From assembly GCA_029168955.1 (NCBI GenBank), contig JAPDOI010000150.1, positions 620,001 through 684,000 on the forward strand: a stretch of DNA of 64,000 nt. The letters are read 5' to 3'. The stretch comes from Aplectana chamaeleonis (Eukaryota > Nematoda > Chromadorea > Rhabditida > Cosmocercidae). Both the position numbers and the translations under genes were made by a program. Of the stretch, positions 55,848-64,000 are shown in pieces (positions within the stretch are counted from its first letter, which is position 1; each line of letters begins with the position of its first letter). The notes below the pieces were generated by a model, which did not search any database, was not told the origin of the DNA, and was given only the letters and a program-made list of their open reading frames with translations.

Positions 55848-57138
55848 CTACCCCTGCCATATGCCAAGAGTACTTGAGGAAATTCCACAAATCTCGGTGC
55901 ACAAAACATTCTGTAGACTTGCGAAATCACCATGAGAATGTTGTCTCTTTGTGCTACCATTGAAATCGATGTCGTTAACTTGAGTATCATGTGCTCGGAT
56001 TCCCCCTTCATGACATTCTTCTTCAATGGCCCGGAAAAAGAAGACGTCGAGAGGTTGAATCACTGATGCTGCACCAGGAAGGGATGTTCCGTACAACTAC
56101 GCGATGGCCCAAACTAGGATTCTGCAAGGAGGAGATTTACCTACAGGACTAGGGAGTGAATTAATTACCTTCGGGAACCGCTTTTGTTTATGGTCTCGAC
56201 ATCAATGAAATGACGACCACGAGTCCACAATGAGATATGTCTCACGAGGTCCTTCAGGTACAACACGCAGCTCCTCAACCACTCCACCATATGATTTTTC
56301 GTCATTATGTAGAGTGGTACCAGCTCTGAACAACGAGGTTTGGAGAGCCTCAAAGTGACCTTTGACGAGGAAAACTCTGCTTCTTTCCTGGTGGAAGGAC
56401 AAACGAGCTTGTCTCCAAGTCTGCCATCAGCGTAGACTAGTAGCAACCACTGTGTAAGGAGTGCGTAGGTTGCCCAGCTGGTTATCCACTATTCTTTCAA
56501 CCCATAAAGCCAGATGACGGTTATTTGGCTTATTACGGTAATCAAACGGCAATAGCTATTATTCACCTTTTTACAACCGGCTGGTGCCAGAACTTCGAGC
56601 CGTGGTCATTTCTTTTTCGCAAAGCCGGGATTGGTCCCCATTACGAAAAACAGGCCAGCGAGCGTTCTCATGTCGATTTTCACGGATTCCCACGAACTTT
56701 CTTGCCTGCATTTCCCTATATCTTCACGGGATCTGAGCGCCCCGTCTTGTCACGAACGCGTAATATCTCCTTCTTTGAAACGACTCCATAACATCTTTTG
56801 AATGAATCAATCCATGCTGGGCTCGCCGTAAAGTTCTCAATGTTTTGTTGACGTGCGAGGTTTAAAGCCAGCGAACGAAGGTCGTGATCATGCAGCGATA
56901 CTCCTTCAAAATATTCGAGTGAATTTGTGGTGACAATATTCTCTCGTGTTATTACATTAGTACACACCTGGCTTGAAACTTGCTCTGAAACAATTTCATG
57001 AAGCCAGATTGGCGAGATCCTTAAGTTTTGCGGCCCGCTGAAACCTCTGCACGTCGTGCTCCTCGACTCGTACTCTGGCCAAATGATTCCAACATTTTCG
57101 ATTCCATCGGAAATTATGTTGCATAAACTTCGGCGCAT
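55848..57138 (-). pseudogene. Tc5-like transposase (CENP-B HTH plus DDE domain), frameshifted
   Basis: The first minus frame (57138-56716) carries DLRSLALNLARQQNIENFTA and SPAWIDSFKRCYGVVSKK, a close fit to the Tc5/CENP-B-type DNA-binding helix-turn-helix. The DDE part follows in two alternating frames: LLVYADGRLGDKLV with the first Asp region (near 56440-56400), and LIVDSWSSFHDVETI with the second Asp (near 56220). GTSLPGAASVIQPLDVFFFR (near 56090-56030) is the LQPLD block typical of the DDE_1 superfamily. The frame changes and internal stops make it inactive. An active enzyme would bind its TIRs and cut and paste the element. Confidence 0.82.
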
Positions 57139-57913
57139 TATTTACCCTTCACTGATGCTCGATGAGAAGGCAATAGCATCTTTAACTCCAGAATATGTCC
57201 AAATGGAAAATGAATTTTGGAACAAAAACATTCTGCTTGATTTAGTGGTATTTAAACACACCCTGGCCGTTGGAACATAAGCGTCTCCCGAAAATCACTA
57301 CATCTTCGCCTGTTTTAACCGGAGGAGTTTCCCACCTAAGTAATTGTCTTCGCTGTTCCAGCCTGGACCATCGGTGCATCGTTATCCAGGTCTTCTTCCG
57401 AGTCGGCGTCGCAGTGTGCCAAGATGCAGTCGCGTAGTACAACAATTTTTTCCCGCAATCTTCTTCTCTTCCAGCGACAAACGCATCTTGACAATCGAAA
57501 AGAGCTGTCCAAACTCAGCGATTAATAGAGAAACAAGCCTTTTCAGGACGGAAAACCATCGCGAATAATCAATAGGTGGTAGACGGCGCGTGAATTGGAA
57601 AATCTCATGATCTCTCTAATCAATATATCACAAGCACCGTTGATTAACAGTCCGCTCCAGACTGCACCTGACTAGGAGTCACTTAAACATTCTATTGTGG
57701 GTGCAAGTGCTCCAACAGAGATGTTTTCTTCCTATTTTCAACGCCAAACGAAGAGAAAACAACGCAATTCTTCCCATCAAAGGCAACAGAATGCGTCGAG
57801 AGAATGTGTCTAAAAAATTGCATTTCCGAAACCTGGGATTATATGTGCGAAAGTGCTAAAAATGTCGAAGGTCAAGAAAATCATTAAATTCCTATGAGAA
57901 AATCAAAAATGCA

Positions 57914-57995
57914 AAAATTTCGCACGCCTCGGGATCGAACCCTCCATAGCCTATTCACGAAGTAGAGAGTTTCACCACTATCCACCACGGCTGCC
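57914..57995 (-). repeat. tRNA-like segment in the right TIR
   Basis: Read on the minus strand it contains GGTGGATAGTGGTGAAACTC, resembling box A, and GGTTCGATCCC, a full match to the box-B consensus GGTTCGANNCC. The two lie about 33 nt apart, the normal tRNA distance. The T-stem pairs poorly and no clean acceptor stem is seen, so it is tRNA-derived or promoter-like, not a functional tRNA gene. Confidence 0.5.
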
Positions 57996-58180
57996 ACACC
58001 GTGGAATGATTACCCCTGCGTAGATGGTCCTCTGCGGGGAGCAAACTTCGGCGGGTCACAGCGCTTTCTGCTGTGGAGGTCTAGGCAGCTAGTATTGATA
58101 ATATGTTTACTACCTCTACCTGGACCTACAATCGTATATACATCCACTCCAGAATGGTTACTATGGCTTATTGTGGTTCC

Positions 58181-58661
58181 GTCAGAGCCCTTTTTCGAAA
58201 CTCGCTTCAACTTCAGTTTTTTATTTGGAATTTGAAAACAGACTAGATTTCTGGTGGGTTTAGCTATTCAACGGTATAATGATACAATACCCACCCTCCA
58301 AACTTGGCAAATCAACGAAAAAAACGCGTTTCCGCGTTTTGTTCGCCCATTTGGAATAATCCTCTCAATCAGATTTCGGTTTTCGGGGGGTGAGAAAGAT
58401 ATCGCTAGAAAGCGCCTCATCAAGATCCTACAAGATGGTGTCAAATTTTCGATTATAGTTTTATAACTATACCTTAATTACATAGCCAGGATGCGGAGAA
58501 CGCTGTGACTGGTCGGGGTAAGTCCTGCATGAACATAGTTGTATCGTATGTACGTTTCCCAGTGGCCTACTAACTACGCGACATTCTAAGCGCTAGCAAC
58601 CACCTCCGTTGACTACCATTCTTGGATCTGGTATGTACGCTTCCCATGTAGCTGTATCTGT
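58181..58661. other. Unassigned gap before gypsy element 2
   Basis: Two similar short strings (CGTATGTACGTTTCCCAGT and GGTATGTACGCTTCCCATGT) occur near 58546 and 58629. Nothing else is seen. Confidence 0.4.
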
Positions 58662-58920
58662 TGTAGGAACAATAATGTTTACATTATGTATAGTTATTGC
58701 ACGTGTTGTACTATGACTCATCGCCGTTGCGCACTTTGACTGCGGCGGCCGTGTGTATGACTGTGACGTAGCATTGCATGTTAACGCCTATTACAAAACC
58801 CGTTTTGTGTACGATGCGGCTTCTATAAAGGGGCCTCTGACTGTTTTTTGATGGGAGCAATTCTTCGGTAGCTAATGAAGCTCAATCGTCATTCGTCTAA
58901 AAGCAGCAGCTCCTTCAACA
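58662..58920 (+). repeat. 5' LTR of gypsy element 2
   Basis: It starts TGTAGGAACAATAATG, ends GCAGCTCCTTCAACA, and is collinear with 63660-63951. A CTATAAAGGGGCC TATA-like string near 58813 may be its promoter. Confidence 0.88.
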
Positions 58921-58972
58921 ACTGGCGATCAGGATTACGGACGTGGACGCGGCTGCCCGACAGCTTCGACTC

Positions 58973-59140
58973 AGCCCCGGCTCTCTGCACGGTAGAGCCC
59001 AGGTCGATCGGCTGATTAATTGGAGGATTCAGCCCCGGCTCTCTGCCTTTAGCCCAGTCGATCGGCTGGTCAATTGGAGGATTCAGCCCCGGCTTTCTGC
59101 CTTGAGCCCGGTCGAGCGGTTGATCAATTCGTGGATTCAG
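58973..59140 (+). repeat. 54-bp tandem repeats in the gypsy 2 leader
   Basis: Three units begin CAGCCCCGGCTCTCTGC or CAGCCCCGGCTTTCTGC and contain GTCGATCGGCTG followed by CAATTGGAGGATT. Degenerate CAGCCCCGGCT fragments continue to about 59350. They lie between the primer site and the gag start. Confidence 0.8.
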
Positions 59141-59418
59141 CCCAGGTCGAATTTCTGTCGACGATCCATTGATTCCCGGCTCTTTTTCAAGTCCGGTGGA
59201 GGTATTCACGGCTTCGTTTCCAAATCCGGCCGCACATTGAGTCCAAATCGATTAATTAGCCCCGGCTCTGCCTTGAGCTCCGGTTGAGCTGCTGATCGAA
59301 GTACAGCTCACGCAGCCCCGGCTCCACAAATTTCTCGAGCCCGGTCGAACTGCTGTCTAGAGACTGATCAATCAACGCAACGAGTGAGCATTTGTGAGCT
59401 GTGCAGCCAGAAACGAAG

Positions 59419-60345
59419 ATGGACGCTGCAACACTCCGAGAAATTCTGGATGCTCAGAGCCAAAGCACAGCTGTTCGATGTTCAACAGAGGTAGTCAAAC
59501 GCATGGAGGGAATGGTCTCCAACACAGGACCATCCGCCTCGACCAACTCCTAGCCACTACAAACCGAGTTCGTCACTAATAACTCGCTGTCAACCAGGAG
59601 TTACCAGAATTTGTCTACGATCCAGACAATGGATGCACCTTCGACATGTGGTGCAATCGGTACGAAAGGAACGTCATCCTCGAAGGATGGTGCCACCCTC
59701 GACGACGCCGCAAAGGCTAGACTGATTGTTTCGAAGCTGAAAGCCTCCGACGTGTCACTGGCGGATACTGTAAAGACCTTGAAAGAGCTGTTTTGGGCAC
59801 AACACCTTCGATCTTCGCTCGATGCATACCTGAAAACGCAGCGAGTGGACGAGACACTACACAGGACTTGTCATCGACATCATAGATGCTGCTCTTCTGG
59901 AACGTCATGAAATGGCGCGGAATTCAACGACGTTATACCCGAGCAAATATGAAGTGTCTTGTGTGGATTTGTGGACTTGCCTCTCCAGCGGATGCCGATA
60001 TCCGTGCTCGTGCTCTGCGTAAGATGGAAAACAATCCTCAAACGACGTTGAAGGATACTCAGCTCAGAGATTCAACAATTTTCATCGACATCCGACAAGA
60101 TGCTGCTTCTTCTGGAATGGTCTACTCCAAGATCAAGCGTAAATGCAGGTCAAACGAACCGCGACCGGGTGTTCCCCTACTTCAGAGATCGAGAACCGCC
60201 TTCTCCATGCTTCCGATGTGGAGGGGACACCACTGGCCAAGAGGACTGCACGTTTATCAACAAGACGTGTCACGACTGCAAAACCGTTGGCCACAAAAGA
60301 GGTTTCTGCAAGAACTTTCGGGAAGAAGAGTACGCAGCACAGTAG
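59419..60345 (+). pseudogene. Gag remnant of gypsy element 2
   Basis: The likely start is MDAATLREILDAQSQS at 59419. The capsid-like part (LVSKLKASDVSLADTVKTLK-type sequence, about 59720-59790) follows in another frame. Two nucleocapsid zinc knuckles end it. The first reads CFRCGGDTTGQEDC and lacks the expected His; the second reads CHDCKTVGHKRGFC, with the intact C-x2-C-x4-H-x4-C spacing (60265-60310). Confidence 0.8.
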
Positions 60346-60399
60346 AAGAAAACAGGCGATCAAACAACGTCGTTATCGCCTCTACACTCATCTGATTCC

Positions 60400-62250
60400 G
60401 CTTCTGTCAGCCGTATCTACCGTTCGAGTGCAGATCAATGGAACGATGGTCCGGATGTGCGCATCGACACCGGAGGCAGATGTCACCCTGCTCAGCCAAT
60501 TCGACTGGATCGCTAACGGCCGCAGCCGAGAGTTGCGGGCGCTTCGCTCATCACTTTGCAATCAGCTAAACACAAGAAGCTGAATCGTTTGGGGACAATG
60601 TGAATGCGGACTCCGCCATCGATGGTCAGCAATGGACGAAGGTGCATCATGCTACGTCCGCCGATACTTTGTCATTGCTTGGGCCTTTGACTGAATTTCT
60701 CAACACGAGCCGCGCCTGTTTCGCCACCGTCTGACAGAAGGCTCCGTCTTCAACGATGTCTTCATCTACGCTGCATTCTTCCCTAACGACAAGGCTGAAA
60801 GAACCAGTTCACTGCCCAGTGTTTGCAACCCAGGATGCAGGACGGGGCATGAAATCAAGAGTGAAACTCTGTGCTGGAAACCCGACGCCAAACCTGTCTT
60901 TCGCAAAACTCATGCCCAGTCCCGTATGCTGCGCTTCCGCAAATCTCGGGCAAGAAATTGACCGCTTGGTGGCTGCCGACGTGCTCTCGCCCGTAGATCA
61001 CTCAGTATAGGCTGCGCCTGTCGTCACCGTTCCAGAAGGAAGATGGTTCAATCCGATAGCTCAGCGTGGACTACCCAACAGGATTGAACGACGCACTCGG
61101 AACCCAGCACCAGCACCCTCTTCCAACCCCAGATGACATCTTCACAAAAGCTGAATGGAGGTCGATACTTCTCGCAATCCTCGACCTTGCTCAAGCCTAT
61201 TTCCAATTGAAAATGGACGACGAGTCAAAGCCCTTGTTGACGATCAATACGCACCGAGGATTGTATCGTTTCAATCGACTACCTTTTTGGGTAGTGAAAC
61301 CCGCTCCTGGAATCTTCCCAGAAGCACATCGGATGCTCTCATCGCTGGCGTTTGGAAGGAACTGCCGCCTACATACTGGTCACCGGTAGGACCATCAAAG
61401 AGAACACGATTCCCGTTTTGAAGCTGTGCTCCAAGGATCCAAAACTATGGATTCCGTGTTCGACTGGAGAAATGTTTTTTTTTCTGCAAGACGGAAATCA
61501 CCTACTTGGGCTTCATCATCAATGGGCAAGGACGTCTCCCGGATCCAGCTAAGATCAAAGCAATCCACGAGATGCCACCTCCAAAGAACGTCAACTACGC
61601 TAGCGCTTTCGCTTGGGCTCGTCAACTCTCTATGGTACCTTCGTCAAGGACCTGCACAACCTCCGCTCTCCGCTGGATCCCCTTACCAAGAAGGATGCTG
61701 TCTACAACTGGACACCGGAGTGTCAATTTCGCTTCTGCCGAATCAAAGAAACTTTGAAGTCGGATCTTCTGTTGACGCACTTCGGCCCATGCCTGCCAAT
61801 CATCCTCGCAGCCGACGCTTCCAACTATGGGATCGGAACAACGCTGTCACATCGCTTTGCAGATGGATCAGAGAAGGTCACACACCATGCAAGCCGTTGC
61901 TTCACTTCCGCGCACAAGAACTACAGTCAGATTGAAGGAAGGAAGCGCTCGCTCATCGACCATTTTGCCGTGCAGAGAAGTTCCACCGCTTCAGACATGG
62001 TGACGTCATTTCACGTTGAAGACCGATCACAAAACCACCTCCTAACGGTATTTGGAAGCAAGAAAGGAAAACCAGTCTACAATTGCCAACCGTCTGCGGC
62101 GATGTGCGGGGCTACGACGCTACTCAATCCTACAACTTCTCGATCGAGTACGTCAGCACGAAGGATTTCGGCGGCTGAAGTCGACGCGCTCTCGCGTCTC
62201 ATAGCATCACACTCACTAGGAGCCGAAAGACGACGTCATCAGAAGCCGTC
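60400..62250 (+). pseudogene. Protease, reverse transcriptase and RNase H remnant of gypsy element 2
   Basis: Protease shows RIDTG near 60463-60477 and DVTLLSQFDW in a shifted frame. RT begins with LDYPTGLNDALG (61062), then ILDLAQAYFQLKMDDESK with the first catalytic Asp, and LLTINTHRGLYRFNRLPF. At the catalytic box the sequence reads GTAAYILVTGRTIKE (61354-61398); the xDD of Y-x-D-D is absent as a clean 9-nt loss. RNase H is marked by AADASNYGIGTTLSHRF (about 61809 on) and YSQIEGRKRS. Frameshifts occur between all blocks. Confidence 0.87.
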
Positions 62251-62399
62251 GATGCCGGTATCACTGCTGAGTTTGCAAGAGCGGCTGCAGTCCACTCCCA
62301 GTCTCAGCCGAGAACGATCCAATCCGCAAACGTTGGCGGATACCTCTCTCAAACCAAGTGATCGACAACACGAAGTCCGGCCGCTGGCCGAAAGTCAAT

Positions 62400-63400
62400 C
62401 GTGACTCTCCTCTGTGGTACTACTACAACCCGCAGAAACACGCTCGTAACTGCCAATGGTTGTGTACTAGCGGCTTCCCGCATAGTGATTCCGAAATCAC
62501 TGCAACGCCGTATACTCGCGACGCTCCACAAGGCTCATCCAGGACAAACAAGCGATGAAGATGTTGGCAGCGCAGTCATGTCTACTGGCCGACACCTGTG
62601 GATTGGCGACATTGAAGGAATTTGTCAAAAAGTTGCAGTAAGTGTGCAGCAGCATCCAAGAATCCCGCTCAAGGCAGAACTGCAATCCTGGCCAAAACCC
62701 AGCTCTCCATGGACACGCCGTACATGCAGAGCTTTGCTATGGGCCTCTGGATGGTCAATTCTACCTGCTTATCGTCGACGCTCACTCCAAGTGGCCAGAA
62801 ATTATCCAGATGACAACAATCTCGTCGTCTGCAACTACCTCCGTGATGAAAGAAAATCTTCTCACAATTTGGAAATCCGGAGACCCTCGTTACACCAACG
62901 GCACGCAGTTCACGTCTTCACAGTTCTCGTCGTTCTGCCGTTCACGAGAAACTCCGCCACACGTTCGCACGCCACCGCTCCATCCGCAGAGCAATTGGCG
63001 ACAAAGCCGAACGTTTCGTGGACACCTTCAAGCGAGAAGTTGAAGGGGGAAGGGAACCAACAGCAGATGCACTTCAAGCCTCCCCTGATGGAATACCGGT
63101 CGGCTCTTGCCCGTCTGGACCAGGAACAATCTGTCTCCCGCCGAGAACTTCCCTGGGACATCGGATGCAGAACCGAGCTGGATCTGTTATCTACAAGCGT
63201 CACAGCATCAGGATCACGTGCCGTCAAGATGGAACGACAATTCAATGGCCAGAAAAAACATGGTGCTCCGGGCTCGTCACTTCAATGTCGACGACGCGCT
63301 GTTTACGCCAAGGATTACCGCAGTCCGAAAGCCACATGGACTCCTGCCGTCATAATGCGTAAAAGGAAACTCCACCTACATCGTCCGTTGTGGAGGTTCT
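62400..63400 (+). pseudogene. Integrase remnant of gypsy element 2
   Basis: The frame 62642-63043 reads DGQFYLLIVDAHSKWPEIIQ (catalytic core, after the first Asp position), TNGTQFTSSQFSSFC and PPLHPQSNWRQSRTF. In related integrases the Asp of SDNGTQF would stand two residues before NGTQF; here the sequence is RYTNGTQF, so that Asp is missing. The HPQSNG..E block is also altered (NWRQSR). The C-terminal part continues in shifting frames to about 63400. Confidence 0.83.
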
Positions 63401-63659
63401 AGAGTGGACCCGTCACATCAGCCAGCTACGTACGAGAGATGATACGACAATATCCAAAACGACTTCTCGACGTTTTTGATTTGCCGATGATCAACAACCG
63501 TGCTCAACCTGATGATCAACAATCGACTACACTGCCAGCAACGCCGCCTGCTCCTCAACAGCTTAGACGAATCTACTCGACACCGTCAACCGCCGTCGCG
63601 CGCATGGTCGTGGATCCAAATCAAAAGACATACAAGTGATAACCCAACGGGGGAGGTAT

Positions 63660-63951
63660 TGTAGGAACAATAATGTATAATTATGTATAGTTATTGTGAC
63701 GTGTTTATCTTAAGTTGCCATGGCACGTGTTGTACTATGACTCATCGCCGTTGCACTTTGTCTGCGGCGGCCGTGTGTCAACTATGACTGTGACGTAGCA
63801 TTGCGTGTTAACGCCTATTACGAAACCCGTGTTGTGTACGATGCGGCCTATAATGGCGTCTTGATTGTTGTTTTCGATGTGTGTACCGCATTCTTCGGTA
63901 GGTAATATAGCCTCATTCGTCACTCGTTTAACAAGCAGCAGCTCTGCAACA
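63660..63951 (+). repeat. 3' LTR of gypsy element 2
   Basis: It starts TGTAGGAACAATAATG and ends GCAGCTCTGCAACA. It is 33 bp longer than the 5' LTR, mainly through an extra GTGACGTGTTTATCTTAAGT-type segment near 63696 that the 5' copy lacks. Confidence 0.88.
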
Positions 63952-64000
63952 GAATCATATCTTTGTGCACCTATGTGAGGAATGTCATTGCATTGTTGAA

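Larger units (their letters stand above)
55227..58180 (-). mobile_element. Tc5-like DNA transposon with 445-bp TIRs, decayed
   Basis: The arms 55227-55671 and 57737-58180 are inverted copies. The outer ends are GGAACCACAATTAGCCATAG and, inverted on the right, GGAACCACAATAAGCCATAG; the inner limit is GGCGTTGAAAAT. The total length near 2.95 kb, long TIRs, and a CENP-B-type transposase on the minus strand fit the Tc5 family described in Caenorhabditis, which has TIRs of about 0.5 kb. I could not fix the target duplication (TNA for Tc5). The arms each include a tRNA-like stretch. Confidence 0.82.
58662..63951 (+). mobile_element. Second Ty3/gypsy LTR retrotransposon, 5.3 kb, decayed
   Basis: LTRs of 259 and 292 bp flank a leader, gag, protease, RT, RNase H and integrase in that order on the plus strand. 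The primer site TGGCGATCAGG starts 2 bp after the 5' LTR (58923). A polypurine tract (CGGGGGAGG) precedes the 3' LTR. The family differs clearly from gypsy element 1 in LTR sequence, RT style and size. Many frameshifts are present. No matching target duplication was found. Confidence 0.9.

Overview
The window looks like a repeat-packed stretch of a nematode nuclear genome, probably a clade V strongylid such as a hookworm. The species call is inference. It rests on the mix of a Tc1-like element, a Tc5-like element with long inverted repeats, an RTE-like LINE, a mariner, Ty3/gypsy elements and many MITEs, plus a candidate gene with a 64-nt intron. I see no bacterial operons, rRNA genes, intact tRNA genes or CRISPR. 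Almost all recognisable coding sequence is decayed transposon protein; only one locus looks like a possible host gene.

Layout. 1-4.5 kb: a small MITE, a hairpin, otherwise unassigned. 4.5-7.7 kb: a nearly full-length but frameshifted RTE-like LINE on the minus strand. 10.76-13.62 kb: a Tc1-like fold-back composite with long inverted arms and a nested TTAA MITE in the right arm. 13.63-14.22 kb: a two-exon minus-strand gene candidate ending 16 bp from that element. 14.9-16.3 kb: a large near-palindrome. 17.50-18.79 kb: a full-length, frameshifted mariner with TA target duplication. 19.1-19.7 kb: a Harbinger-like MITE. 23.60-26.53 kb: a non-autonomous hAT-like element with an exact 8-bp target duplication and a paralogous empty site at 20.7 kb. 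26.8-36.1 kb: a succession of TIR elements and MITEs. 36.67-44.99 kb: a degenerate 8.3-kb Ty3/gypsy element with both LTRs, a nested TTAA MITE in its reverse transcriptase, and flanking tandem repeats it interrupts. 45.2-46.0 kb: a second hAT-like element. 46.57-48.62 kb: about 49 copies of a 42-bp minisatellite with higher-order arrangement. 48.9-50.7 kb: two long-TIR elements, one with a nested TTAA MITE. 51.8-53.6 kb: coding-like but broken minus-strand sequence of unknown origin. 55.23-58.18 kb: a Tc5-like transposon with 445-bp TIRs, each carrying a tRNA-like segment, and a broken CENP-B/DDE-type transposase. 58.66-63.95 kb: a second, smaller Ty3/gypsy element with both LTRs, whose RT has lost the catalytic aspartates.

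The region reads as layered transposon insertions. Several layers can be ordered from sequence alone because empty sites or interrupted frames survive: TTAA MITE into Tc1-like arm, TTAA MITE into gypsy RT, hAT-like element into an older dispersed repeat, gypsy LTR element into a tandem repeat. None of the autonomous elements appears intact.
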